A stretch of 64,000 nucleotides of DNA from Zingiber officinale (Eukaryota > Streptophyta > Magnoliopsida > Zingiberales > Zingiberaceae), in contig NC_055996.1 in assembly GCF_018446385.1 (NCBI RefSeq), positions 129,256,532 through 129,320,531 on the forward strand, read 5' to 3'. Below the pieces are notes generated by a model. The model saw nothing but the letters and a program-made list of their open reading frames with translations. It had not been told where the DNA came from and did no database searches. A program made the position numbers and the translations under genes. Shown here in pieces: positions 1 through 11,562 of this stretch; positions within the stretch are counted from its first letter, which is position 1; each line of letters opens with the position of its first letter.

Positions 1-93
1 AATTTATTTTTTAATTTAAGTTTTAGATTAATTTCAAATTTTTTAAATTTGAGTTTTAGATTAATTTCGAATCTTTTAAATTTGAGTTTTAGA

Positions 94-1778
94 TTAATTT
101 TGAATTTTTATTGTTTTGGCTCCCCCTGGATCATAGCCTCGATAAGGTTTATTTAGGTAATGTATTTGATCCTTAGGAACCCAATAATGTCCAAGTCCAA
201 CTTGATTAATCAAGTTGGACTTGGCAACCCATGCTTGGACCATTTTTCTATTTGGTTTGTTTATTAAGGATAGGTAAGATTTATATTTCTTTTTATATCC
301 TAGTCTAGTTCGATTGTAGATTGCCCTTTGTGTTCCAAGAATCAAGTCAAGATTCTTGGATCCCAAGGAGAATCGTTCTAGGGTAGTTTTCAAATCCTTT
401 ACCTGACTTTTCATATTGGAATTCTCTTCCTCAAGTTTTTGAACTTGAGTTGAGGTTCCAGTTTGAACTTGATCAGTTAAGGATTCGTTGTTTGGCGTTT
501 CTTTAAGGAGTGTTACCTCCTTTAGAAGCGTTTTGATTCGAATCTTGGACTTAGCTACTTTATGCATTAAATAATTAATTAAGCTATATAAACGATTTTT
601 ACTTACAGAGAGGTTCGGTCCTTCGGAAACGGATGCGGATCCGTGGCTTCTCTCGGACTCGGTTTCCGATTCGTCCACACTTCCGGATCCGTTGGTGTAG
701 TCCCGGGCTGTCAAGGCGAGAAAGTTCGTCTGTTCTAGTTCTTCGTCGTCGGATTCCTCGGAAGAAGACTCGTCCCATGTTGCCTTCAATGCTTTCTTTC
801 TTTTGGGTTTCATTGGATCCTTCTGGTTCGGGCAATTTGCCTTGATGTGACCCTTTTGATTGCATCCGTAGCAGGTCACTTCGAATTTAACCTTCGAGCT
901 TGGTTGGGATTCTTTAGACTGAATGGCCTTTCTGAGATCCTTTTTGTTGAAGCCCTTCTTTTTGCAGAGCTTCTTTACTAAGTTGACTATTTCGGTTGTA
1001 AGTTCATCATCATCTTCTGAATCTGATTCTTCTTCTGACTCAGGTTCGGTTCTCCGCTTGTTTTTTGACTCACGCGATCTCCCTGTTCCTGCAACCAAAG
1101 CCAACCCTTTCTCGGTCGGGCGTGCATTAGTCTGTTCATGAAGTTCGAGTTCTGCAAAAAGTTCATCTAATTTAATGGTAGATAAGTCCTTGGAGACCTT
1201 GTAGGCATCTACCATGGATGCCCACAAGGTGTTCCTTGGAAATGCGTTTAGAGAATCCCTTATGATGTCCCGGTTGTCTACCTTCTGTCCAATTGCATGA
1301 AGCCCATTGAGCAGGTCTTGAATCCGGGCATGGAGTTGGGCAGCTGTTTCACCTTCCTGCAATTTGATGTTAAATAATTTATTAAAATTAGGTCTCTTTT
1401 ACTTACTTTGGTGTCGGATGTCCCTTTGTGAAGTTCAATTAGTTTCTCCCACAACTCTTTGGCACTGTTGAAGGGGCCGACGCGGTTGAGTTCTTCTTTT
1501 GATAGGCCACACTGGAGGGTGCAGGTTGCCTTGGCATTAGCTTCCACTTTCTTGATCAAAGATGCATCCCAGTCCTCGTACGGTAGTGGTTTGCCGGCGC
1601 TGTCAGATGGTCGTTCGAATCCGGTTTTGGCAATCATCCAGACTTCAAAGTGAGTCTGGAGATATGCCTCCATCCGACCTTTCCAGTACCCGAAGTCGTC
1701 TCCGGTGAATAGCGGAGGGCGGGCAGTACTGTAGCCTTCTTGCAGGGCCATTTCAGTTTTACCTAAAGCGAAAAACAA
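94..1778 (-). pseudogene. copia gag with CCHC zinc knuckle, frameshifted
   Basis: This is the Gag nucleocapsid region of the left-hand element. The first segment (1778 down to about 1390) has the gag start typical of plant copia elements, with a GDDFGYWKGRMEAYL motif. The second (about 1390 down to 94) continues the gag domain, then an acidic Ser/Glu/Asp stretch, a basic Lys-rich stretch and one zinc knuckle, CYGCNQKGHIKANC (C-X2-C-X4-H-X4-C). The two segments are in different frames. The join falls in a T/A-rich run near 1385-1395 and is best explained by a one-base indel. A coiled-coil-like region follows the knuckle. Because of the frameshift the copy is probably non-functional; the pol region is outside the window. 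Confidence 0.8.
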
Positions 1779-1998
1779 CCAAAAAAATGTCCCAGGACTT
1801 GGTCCTGGCTTAGTAGTGCGATAGGGAAAAAGAATGGATCACGAACTCGGGTGGTGTTGCACCAATTCCGAGAAAAACCGATTCGAGGGAAAAAGAATTA
1901 GAATATAGCTATGAGGCTAAATTCTAATCGACTCCGAAAAAAAAATACCACGAAAAAAAATATTTTGAATGGTGGTTGCACCGATTCAAAATGACCCC

Positions 1999-2010
1999 GC
2001 TATGATACCA
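1999..2010 (-). promoter_or_regulatory. Primer binding site (initiator tRNA-Met type)
   Basis: Reads TGGTATCATAGC on the minus strand, two bases from the LTR end. It is one base off the TGGTATCAGAGC found in elements D and B. It fixes the direction of the element and the inner edge of its LTR. Confidence 0.8.
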
Positions 2011-2012
2011 AT

Positions 2013-3131
2013 TGATGGATCGAAAGCGCTAGAGGGGGGGGGGGGTGAATAGCGCTCGTGGCTATTTCGTTTTTCGAAATCGTAAAAGCTTGTTCAGAAA
2101 TAACGCAGCGGAAAAGTAAATAACGTAGACACGAAGGATTTACTTCGTTCGGAGCCTGTGACGACTCCTACTCGAAGGCCCACGATCCTTGATTGCTTCC
2201 GGTGGGCAACAACTATAATTCGTAAAATCTAGTACACGCTAAGTACAATTCAAGCAGGAAAGAATATTGTACCGACAATAAAAAGAATAAAGCTGAAGCT
2301 CCGAATTATCATTGCAGCACTTCTGAGTCGAGACGTTAGTAGCTTGTCGCACGGAGAATGCTTAGAAGATGGTTGTTCTTGAAGCTGCACCTCAACCGTT
2401 TTTTTATATGAGGTTCCGGGTGCCTGGGACCTTTCCGGGCGCCTGGAGTGTGACGTGGCCAGCCAACTAGGTTGCTCCACGTGGTGAAGTCGCGCAGGGG
2501 ATAAAATTTGGTCCTGGGCGCCCGAACCTGTTCCGGGCGCCCGGACCTCCTTTTTCCTGGAGCCGCTTCTCCTGCAAAACAAGGTTAGTCCGAGCAATTT
2601 CATACCCTGCAAGACAATGTTAGAATCTGATAATTCATAAGTGAAAAAGAGCTGACAGTCTTCGGACTGTCTGAGTCTGACTTCGGATTCCCAACCGGAA
2701 ACCCTAGGTCGACTCGACGCCTACTGTTCCCTCTACGGGGAACGCGTCCTCACCTACTCCACTCAGGAGATTTACCTGATGCCAGTCCGGTCCTCCAGAC
2801 CGACTGGACTTTTCGCCTAGGGTTACCACCCCCTAGGACCTAAGGTTACCACCCCTTAGGGTTTTTCTCCACCTAGGGTTACCGCCCCTAGGACCTAAGG
2901 TTACCGCCCCTTAGGGTTTTCCTCCACCTAGGGTTACCGCCCCCTAGGAACCTTAACCCGCCCCCTAGGACCTAAGGTTACCTCTCCTTAGGGTTTTTCA
3001 CCTGCCTAACCGCAACTAGGACTTTCCTGAAACACTCATTCAAACATGTTAGATCACACACTAACTTAACTTTGAATCCTTTGCCATTATCAAAACTAAG
3101 GTTCGATCGTCGGATGCTTCCCGCACCAACA
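2013..3131 (-). repeat. LTR of the left-hand sirevirus-like element
   Basis: A 1,119-bp LTR that begins TGTTGG and ends CATCA on the minus strand. It contains a tandem array at about 2815-3000 whose units alternate CCTAGGGTTACC and CCTAAGGTTACC types. Around 2430-2550 it has GC-rich palindromes of the type CCGGGCGCCCGG. The G-run at about 2034-2045 corresponds to a C-run at the same place in the D LTRs. Only this LTR is inside the window. Confidence 0.8.
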
Positions 3132-3692
3132 GGTTAATAGTAGGATGTGCTAACTTTGTGGATGCAGGATCCAACTATTATGGCTTTTAATTATTATGTG
3201 TGTGATTGGACCCTTGGACATGTCAAGGGCATTTATATGTGTGTGCATGATTGTATTAAAATACAGCAGGAGCTGTATTTAGTTTTATTAGGATTTTATA
3301 TTTGATCTAGATACATGTACATTCCTTTTATGTAATATAGGATCAAAATGTAAAATTCTATTTATGTCGCGGATCGAATCTTGCAAAGCGTGGAACCTTC
3401 TGAGGACCAGAGGCGCAGCGGAACTAGGAGCAAGATGGAGGCGACAGCTAGACCCGGTGGCGGTGGCCAAATATGGCAGCAGTTTGGGATGACAACACAC
3501 GGAGGACAACTAGAGACAAAAGCCATAATAGTTGAAAATTAGATTTTCTATTTATTGCTTTTATATTGTGCTATGTGTGCATGTTAGTTTACAAGTTTAG
3601 TAGGCTAGCATAGTTAAAATTCCTCATTTATAAATAACTAAGTGGGAGAGAGATTTTTAAGTAAATCCCATGGTCTCCATTACTGGTTTGTA

Positions 3693-3766
3693 AGTGATGC
3701 AAACAAGCTTGCACGTTGGCTCTGAGTGCCTTCCTCCATAACGGATGAGCTTGTTTGCGGATCACT
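3693..3766 (+). other. Stem-loop in the copia A leader
   Basis: The arms AGTGATGCAAACAAGCTT (3693-3710) and GAGCTTGTTTGCGGATCACT (3747-3766) pair over almost their full length with a two-base bulge and a 36-base loop. The same structure occurs in copia B at 41950-42023. It lies between the primer site and gag, where packaging and dimerisation signals of LTR elements commonly reside; that role is inferred. The rest of 3132-4160 shows no coding signal. Confidence 0.55.
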
Positions 3767-4171
3767 AGAACAGACTTCCATTTTTGGATGACTATAGGAA
3801 GTTAATTAAGAGCGTGTGATCTTCCCCAACGGAAGGGGCATAATCTTATTAATGGACTTAGTGTCAAGTAGTGGTATACACTTAGACACATCTAATAGTA
3901 TCCTCCCCATCGGAGTCACTGCTATTATTTGTGTGACCAAATGATACCAACTATTAATTTTATTTGTCAAAAAGTTAGGTTGACAAGATAATAAAATTAA
4001 TGGGTTAAAACACTCCTTTTACAAATGTTGAATTTGTATACGTCCACACTAACGTGACATACAAAATTCACGGTGTTTTGAGGTGTTGGTTAATTTAAAA
4101 TAGTATTGTTTGAGAAATCAATATTATTCTAAATTTAGAGTTCTGACCAAAAGTTATTTGTGATTCTTAGG

Positions 4172-7100
4172 ATGATTTTCAACCCACTGTCCATCATACT
4201 TCAACAGAATAAACTTACTGGACCTAATTACATAGATTGGAAAAGGAACCTGGACATTGTCCTTACTGTTGAAAGCTATAAATTTGTACTGACTGAGCCT
4301 TGTCCTGAAGCACTTACTGGTGAATCTACCCAAGAGGAGATTGAATATCATAGGAAATGGGTAAAAGCAGATGAGATGGCGCGGTGTTACATTTTGGCTT
4401 CAATGTCAAATGTATTGCAATATCAGCATCAAGATTTACCAACAGCCTATGATATTATGAACAATCTCAAGGAACTCTTTGGTCATCAGGATAGGGCTTC
4501 TAGGCAAGAAGCCATGAGAAAGATAATGACAGCCACCATGCAAGAGGGTACTCCTGTAAGGGATCATATCCTAAAGATGATGACTTATCTGAACGAGATA
4601 CAGATCCTTGGAGGAGAAATTGATGGGGAAACCCAGATCGATATGATCCTCCAAACGCTACCTAGAAGTTTTGAGCAGTTCCACCTGAACTATAATATAA
4701 ATAAGAGGATTTATTCATTAGCGGAACTACTGACAGAACTTCAAGCAGCAGAAGGATTATTTCGTCACAATTCTCAAATTCACTATGCTGAGAATGGTTC
4801 TACTTCTAAACCGAGAGGAAAGAAGAAGAAGAAACAAGCTGGCTCAGCAAAGAAAGTGAATAAATCTCAGAGTACAGGATTTAAAGCTGGAGTGAAGAAG
4901 CCGAAGGGCAAATGCTTCATCTGCAAGCTGTCAGGGCATTGGAAGGCGGACTGTCCTCGTAGGAATGAGAACAACAAAGGTATATCTCATGCTCTAGTTG
5001 TTGAAACATGTTTAGCGGTGTTATCTACCAGCACCTGGTGTGTAGATACGGGAGCAACTGATCATGTCTGCAATTCCCTGCAGGGGTTCCAGGAAACCCG
5101 ACGACTAACTGAAGGAGAAATTACCGTCTACATGGGCAATGCTACTAAGGTGGCGGCTGTTGCAGTGGGAGACGTCTACTTATCTTTTAGTAGAAATAGA
5201 AAATTGGTTTTAAGAAATTGTCTTTATGTACCCAGTTTTAGAAAGAATTTAATTTCAGTTTCTAAACTATTTTTAGATGGATATTCAGTTTCTTTCAGTA
5301 ACGATGTAGTTATTAAAAGAAATAAAGTGATTATCTGTTCTGGTGCATTAGTTGGTAATTTGTATACTTTAAATCCAATTTCTTCCACAAGGCAAAACAT
5401 GGAAATTTATAACTCATCTTCTAACTCTAATAAAAGAAAAGAACCTTCGGAAATGAACCAAGCATATCTTTGGCATCTAAAGCTTGGTCATATTAACATA
5501 AGTAGGATTCAGAGGCTTATAGTTGATGGACTTTTGAGTTCGTTAGAGTTGGAAAATTTTCTAACTTGTGAATCTTGCTTAGAAGGTGAAATGACCAAGA
5601 GGCCGTTCAAGGCCAAGGGGTATAGAGCTAAAGAAGTGTTAGAATTGGTTCATTCTGATTTGTGTGGTCCTATGTCTGTCCAGGCAAGAGGAGGTTTTGA
5701 ATATTTTGTCTCTTTTATAGATAATTATTCAAGATACGGATATATTTACCTAATGCGCCGCAAGTCCGAGTGCTTTGATAAGTTCAAAGAATACAAGGCT
5801 GATGTGGAAAAACGACTAGGTAAAAGTATCAAGACACTATGATCTGATCGTGGTGGCGAATACCTCTTAGGAGAGTTTAGGAATTACTTATCAGAGGCAG
5901 GGATTCAATCCCAACTGTCCGCACCTGGTACACCCCAATAGAATGGTGTAGCAGAACGAAGGAATAGGACTCTTATGGAGATGGTTAGATCGATGATGAG
6001 TTATTCAGAATTACCAACTTCGTTTTGGGGATATGCTCTGGAAACAGCAATATATGTTCTGAACTTAGTACCTTCTAAATCAGTTTCTTCTACTCCCATA
6101 GAATTGTGGAATGAGCGAAAACCCAGTCTAAGACATATTCGGATTTGGGGTAGTCCAGCACATGTGCTGAAATTAGATGCTGATAAGTTAGAATCCCGTA
6201 CAGAAGTTCGCGTGTTTGTAGGATATCCCAAAGGAACGAAAGATGGTTTATTTTATAGTCCTAAAGACCAGAAGGTCATTGTTAGTACCAATGTCCAGTT
6301 TTTAGAAGAAGACTATATAATGGATCACAAGCCCAGTAGTAAAGTTGTTTTAGAAGAACTAAGAGAGGACACGTCTACCTTAGTACCAACAGTACAAGAT
6401 GAAGTACCACAAGAGACTGCAACACGTGTCACACATGATACACAACCACAGATAGTGCCTCGTCGTAGTGGGAGGGTTGTAAGGCAGCCTGAGAGATTCA
6501 TGTTTTTGGGAGAGTCTTCGGACTTGATCCCGGGTAAACATGAACCTGATCCCCGAACATATGACGAAACACTCCAAGATATAGATGCAGCATCTTGGCA
6601 AAATGCGATGAATTCTGAAATAGAGTCTATGTACTCTAATAAGGTCTGGGAGCTTGTAGAACCACCTGATGATGTAAAAGCCGTTGGATGCAAGTGGATC
6701 TACAAAAGGAAAAGAGGGACAGACGGGAAGGTAGAAACTTTCAAAGCTAGGCTTGTTGCGAAAAGGCATACTCAGAAAGAGAGAATCGATTATGAGGAAA
6801 CCTTTTCACCGGTAGCCATGCTTAAGTCTATCCGGATACTCTTATCCATTGTTGCTCATATGGATTATGAGATTTGGCAAATGGATGTCAAGACAGCTTT
6901 CCTTAATGGAAGTCTTGAAGAGAACATCCATATGAAGCAACCAGAAGGGTTCATTGAAAAAGGCAAAGAGCATCTAGTGTGCAAGCTCAATCGGTCCATT
7001 TATGGACTGAAGCAAGCTTCAAGGTCTTGGAACATCCGGTTTAATGAAGTAATCCAGTCATATGGATTTATTCAGTGTCCGGATGAGTCTTGTGTATATA

Positions 7101-8131
7101 AGAAGTGTAACGGAAACGTGGTGGTATTTCTTGTACTATACGTAGATGATATTTTGTTAATTGGCAACAATGTCAAGGTATTATCAGACGTAAGGGTATG
7201 GCTGTCCAAACAATTTGATATGAAGGACTTAGGAGAGTGTGCACACATTCTTGGGATCAAAGTGATAAGGGATCGCAAGAAAAGAATGTTGTGTCTGTCC
7301 TAAGCTTCATATATAGATACAATCCTTGCTCGTTTTAGTATGCAGGATTCCAAGAAAGGTTTCTTACCTTTTAAGCATGGAGTAGCTCTATCTAAAGAGA
7401 TGTCTCCTAAGACATCAAAGGAGATAGAAGACATGAAAACAGTTCCTTATGCCTCGGCTGTAGGAAGCCTTATGTATGCAATGCTATGTACGAGACCTGA
7501 TATTTGTTTTGCCGTGGGCATGGTCAGCAGATATCAGAGTAACCCTGGACAAGGACATTGGACTGCGGTAAAGCATATATTAAAGTACCTGAGAAGGACT
7601 AGAGATTATATGCTAATTTACCAAGCAGACGATTTGCTCCCTGTGGGTTACACGGATTCAGATTTCCAATCAGATAGGGACAATAGTAAGTCTACATCAG
7701 GCTATGTGTTTACTTTAGGAGGTGGAGTCATTTCATGGAGGAGTGTTAAGCAGAAATGCGTATCGGACTCAACCATGGAAGCTGAGTATGTAGCAGCCTC
7801 TAAGGCAGCTAAAGAAGCAATATGGCTCAGGAATTTTCTAATAGACTTAGATGTGATTCATGGTTTTCCCAAAATCATCACAATTTATTGTGATAATAGC
7901 GGTGCAGTTGCAAACTCGAAAGAACCACGAGCTCATAAGGCAAGTAAACATATAGAGCGCAAGTACCACCTGATACGAGATATCGTGAAGCGAGGAGAAG
8001 TTGTCATCGCCAAGATTGCATCAGTGGATAACCTGGCAGATCCTTTCACTAAGGCCCTTTCGGCGAAAGCTTTCGATCGGCATGTGGAGGTAATGGGAAT
8101 CAGATGTATGGTAGAAGATATGACAACTTAG
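4172..8131 (+). pseudogene. copia A gag-pol polyprotein with three stop codons
   Basis: One reading frame of about 1,320 codons with no frameshift, cut by stops at 5840-5842, 5939-5941 and 7301-7303. Domain order is that of Ty1/copia. The gag domain (from MIFNPLSIILQQN) leads to a zinc knuckle CFICKLSGHWKADC, then an aspartic protease (WCVDTGATDHVCN), a GAG-pre-integrase zinc region (HLKLGHI...CESC) and the integrase core (HSDLCGPM, FIDNYSRYG, DRGGEY). The reverse transcriptase follows (WQMDVKTAFLNG, YVDDILLIG), then RNase H (YTDSDFQSD, DNSGAVANSK, KHIERKYHLIRD). Two stops are single C-to-T changes of Gln codons relative to B. The 5840 stop differs from the B codon (CAG) at all three bases. 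The integrase is hit twice, so the copy should be dead. Confidence 0.92.
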
Positions 8132-9660
8132 TCATTAGTATAAGTGGGAGATTGTTGGAGTGTATACTGAAAGCCTAAGCTTTTGTAAACATTTGTTTTG
8201 AATAAAGAATCACATTTGGTCAAATTATCTACATTTGTTTGTAGTTATTCAATTAATTTATATTGTAGATAACATAACATGTGGTGTCACATGCAGAAGA
8301 TAATGTTATCAGTACCTTATAAATTATAAACAGTAGCTCACGACCAAAATGAAAAGGAACAAATCATTAGAAGGTCGTAGTGTAATTAGGTATCAGTTTA
8401 TCTTGACTGTATAATTACACTAGTACACTTAGAGTGTATTGAGTAGGACCATTTGAGGTCGTTTCTTTTATACTGACTTTAAAAAGGAACAAAGACCTCA
8501 GTTATTATGGAAGTGTGTGCTCTTAATTCTAATATAATAACAAGCACATATATTTGATGTTTATTTCTTTAATTTATCAATGGGTGAGATTTAGTTCGAT
8601 GAATCAATAAGCCTGATAAATTGAGAAATGGTATCACTTATAGTGTGTGTTGTTGATTATAGAAGGAAACTGTGTCCTAGAGATACTAGGTTGATAATGT
8701 CCTCAAGATGAGCTCATAAGGATTGTCATGTTAAACCCTGCAGGTGGACTTACTCCGACATGATGATAAGGTTGAGTGGTACTACTCTTGGACTAAGATA
8801 TTAATTAAATGAGTTGTCAGTAACTCACTTAATTAGTGGACATTCGATATCTTAAACACAGGGAGACTAACACACTCATAATAAGAAGGAGCCCAAAAAT
8901 ATAATTTGGGATTGGTGCGGTAGTTCAATAATAGTTCTCTAGTGGAATGAATTATTATTGATAAAATTAAGTTGTGTGTTCGGGGCGAACACGGGATGCT
9001 TAATTTTATCGGGAGACCAAAACCAATTCCTCCTCTCGGTCCCTATCGTAGCCTCTTATTTATTGAGTACTATACCCACATATACCCACCTTCTATACCC
9101 ACCTAAAGGGGGTTGGCCAAGCTAGCTTGGGAACCAAGCTAGGGCCGGCCTAAGCATGGGTTTAAGGTGGCCGGCCCTAGCTTGAACCCAAGCTAGTAGG
9201 GCCGGCCATAATTAAATTAAAAAAGATTTTAATTTTAATTTTTATTATGTAGAAGATATAATTTATTAAAGAGAATTAAAATTAAAATATCTATCTTGTA
9301 AAAGATATACAAAAGATTAAAGAAAGAAATTAGATCTCTTTCCTTATTTGTAGATTGGTGAGATATTTTATTTTCTCTTTAAGAATTATTCACATATTGT
9401 AAAATTAAAATTATGAAAATTTCTTTTTATCAACCATGAAGAGATTTTTGAAGAGAAATTTTAATTTTAAAATTTCCGGAAACAAATTAGGAAGTTTTAA
9501 TTTGTTGATTAAAACTTGTCTAATTTATTTCTTTTTGATGTGGCCGGCCAATATAGTTTAATTGGGGAAATTTTATTTTATTTTTCTCAATTAAATCATG
9601 TCAAGGAAATTAAGGAAATTTTATTGTAATTAAATTTCCTAATTTGCCTAGGTCAAGGAA

Positions 9661-9668
9661 TATAAAAG
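9661..9668 (+). promoter_or_regulatory. TATA box of the A/B-family LTR
   Basis: TATAAAAG followed by a purine-rich GAAGGGGT and then a conserved leader. The same box occurs at the equivalent place in the B LTRs (40325-40332 and 47910-47917), in the outer solo LTR (55061-55068) and in the inner solo LTR (minus strand, 56175-56182). This conservation supports a U3 core promoter; the start site is not visible from sequence. Confidence 0.6.
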
Positions 9669-10082
9669 AAGGGGTGAGGGTGCCTTCATGGAACAACCTC
9701 TATTATTTTCTCTCCCTCTTTTCCTTGGTGTTGTGGCCGACCATCATCTTCTCCCTCTCTTCTTCTTGTGGTGGCCAAATACTTCATCCCTCTTGGAGTT
9801 CTTGTGGTGGCCGGATACTACTTGGAGAGGAAGAAGAAGAAGGAGAGAAAGCTAGCATCTCTTGGAGCTTGGTTGGTGTTTAATTCTTCATCCTTGGTTA
9901 AGCTTCTTTTGTGGCCGAACCTAGCTAGGAGGAGAAGAAGGTGGTTGGTGATTTTTCATCTCGGAAGATCGTTGCCCACACTGTTGGTGCAACATCCCTC
10001 AGGTCAAGGTTGACCTGGTTGACCAAGTTGAGTCTTGGTTTGAGTTTAGATGTTTGACAATAAGATATTGATTGAAGAAGAG

Positions 10083-10615
10083 TCAAGTAGGTCAAGGGAG
10101 TGACCGGATACTTGACTGGGAAGTCCTAGTGAGTGAAGCTAGGCAGATGGAAAGTCCTAGTGAGTGAAGCTAGGCAGATGGAAAACCCTAGTGAGTGAAA
10201 CTAGGTGGAAGTCCTAGTGAGTGAAGCTAGGCAGATGGAAAGTCCTAGTGAGTGAAGCTAGGCAGATGGAAAACCCTAGTGAGTGAAACTAGGTGAAAGT
10301 CCTGGTGAGTGAAGCCAGGCAAGGGAAAATTCAGATGGATCAAGGATGATCGGACATCTGGTGTTGGGAAGTCCAAGTAGGTCAAAGGATTGACTGGATA
10401 CTTGGCATGAGGAAATCCAGATGGGTCAAGGTTGACCAGACATCTGGTGGAAGTCCAAGTAGGTCAAGGGAGTGACCGGATACTTGGCACGACTAGAAAA
10501 GTCCAAGTGGGTCAAAGGGATTGACCAGACACTTGGTGGGAAGTCCTAGCAGGTCAAAGGAGTGACCAGATGCTAGGCATGATGTACCAACAGGTCAAGA
10601 ATGACCGGATGTTGG
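10083..10615 (+). repeat. Array of short inverted repeats with changing but complementary arms
   Basis: Consecutive units each have an outer stem, and most have an inner stem GGTCA...TGACC. Outer arms: TCAAGTA/TACTTGA (10083-10115), CCTAG/CTAGG (first copy 10125-10143, repeated in tandem), CCTGG/CCAGG (10301-10319), CAGATG/CATCTG (10332-10360), CCAAGTA/TACTTGG (10373-10405 and 10455-10487), CCAGATG/CATCTGG (10417-10447), CCAAGTG/CACTTGG (10503-10536), CCTAGCA/TGCTAGG (10545-10577) and CCAACA/TGTTGG (10587-10615). In the 10332 unit the inner stem changes too, to GATCA/TGATC. The same array is in the 3' LTR. Confidence 0.85.
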
Positions 10616-10657
10616 TTTGGGAGTCTTGGAACTTGGTTTTGGGCAAAAACCAAGTGC

Positions 10658-10925
10658 TGGATCGATCAGGGGATCGATCCAGGAGCTGGATCGATCAGGC
10701 TTTTTCCAGCGAACAGAAAGCCTCTGGATCGATCCGTGGATCGATCCAGATGTCCCAATCGATCAGTGGATCGATTGGGACGCGGCTGCTTCGCGCGATA
10801 AGCGCTGGATCGATCCATGGATCGATCCAGGCGTTTTTCCCAGAGCACAGAGGCGCTCTGGATCGATCCGTGAATCGATCCAAAGCCTCCCCGATCGATT
10901 GGGAACATTCGAATCGATCGGGATC
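10658..10925 (+). repeat. ATCGAT-cored palindrome block
   Basis: Repeated pairs of ATCGAT separated by a few bases (often GTGG) form palindromes whose outer bases vary but stay complementary, for example TGGATCGAT...ATCGATCCA and CCCAATCGAT...ATCGATTGGG. The counterpart in the 3' LTR is about 16497-16745. A related block is inside the element at about 14726-14905. Confidence 0.85.
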
Positions 10926-11432
10926 CGACCGTTGGCGTCGATAAAGGCCGCAGGCGCACGATTCCTTCGGAAGCTCTTCACCGATTCACTCCAGATCTCT
11001 CGCCAACTTCTCCACAGCGCTCTCAAAGATCAGATCGCCAGTTCTTGAAGGATCTTGGAAGCTTTCCAAGTCAAGAGGCGGATCAAAGGCAAGAAGAGAA
11101 GCTAGGGTTAGGGTTTTCTGTACTCATTGTAAGCTTTGCGCTTGTATTTTGTTTCCCTTTCCTTTCTTCTTGTACTGAGAGTCTTGTAGGGCTTCTCCGC
11201 CCTCGGTAGTTACCGAAAATGAGTGTTTTCATAGTGAAGGGTGCGTGCGTGGTGTGGATCCTTGGATTAGTCACCTCTTGTGAGGTGGATACCAAGTAAA
11301 CCAACCTTGTTAGCGTTGTGTGATTGTTTCTGTTATTTTCCGCTGCATATCCTTGAAGAAACAACAACGCCGAGCAACGAGCGAGCAACGAGCTATTCAC
11401 CCCCCCCTCTAGCTACTTTTGGTCCTAACAAG

Positions 11433-11444
11433 TGGTATCAGAGC
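11433..11444 (+). promoter_or_regulatory. Primer binding site of element D
   Basis: TGGTATCAGAGC, complementary to the 3' end of initiator tRNA-Met as in most plant copia elements, two bases after the 5' LTR. Confidence 0.88.
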
Positions 11445-11562
11445 AAGGCCGCTCTTCACCGGAATCATCGCCGGAAGGGTCAAGCATATCAAGAAAAGCT
11501 AGAGGGTGAAGAAGTTGGAGCAAATTCTTCAAGTTCAAGACTTTATCAAGCTCAACTTCAAG

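Larger units (their letters stand above)
1..3131 (-). mobile_element. Sirevirus-like Ty1/copia element, 5' part only
   Basis: Seen: on the minus strand an LTR (2013-3131) is followed by a tRNA-Met-type primer binding site and a copia-type gag that runs out of the window at base 1. Right of base 3131 the sequence resumes in the leader of copia A; the same leader is uninterrupted in copia B near 41310. This element therefore inserted into A and separated A from its own 5' LTR. The end of its LTR (a C-run followed by CTCTAGC in minus-strand reading) resembles that of element D at 9982-17258, so the two are probably related. The rest of the element and its other LTR lie to the left and cannot be seen. 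Confidence 0.85.
9982..11430 (+). repeat. 5' LTR of element D
   Basis: 1,449 bp, TGTTGGTGCAACATCC to GGTCCTAACA. Three zones are visible. About 10083-10615 is an array of short inverted repeats. About 10658-10925 is rich in ATCGAT-cored palindromes. About 10930-11430 is the unique 3' part, which ends in a C-run and CTCTAGC. Open frames in the ATCGAT zone on both strands are translations of the repeat and are not genes. Confidence 0.9.

Noticed and set aside
9644..10013. ORFs in the A/B-family LTRs with Leu/Trp/Gly-rich products (also near 40308, 47893, 55075, 55824)
   Set aside because: They recur in every LTR copy, differ by indels that change frame, and lie just after the LTR TATA box; they are leader sequence, not a protein.
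10118..10330. CRISPR-like regular repeats (GTCCTAGTGAGTGAAGC units)
   Set aside because: Units are tandem without unique spacers, lie in an LTR of a plant element and are duplicated in the other LTR.
10570..11048. Overlapping Arg/Asp/Ser/Ile-rich ORFs on both strands (also 16396-16869 and 14690-14872)
   Set aside because: They are translations of the ATCGAT palindrome repeats in the D element; every frame is open because of the repeat, and no protein family matches.
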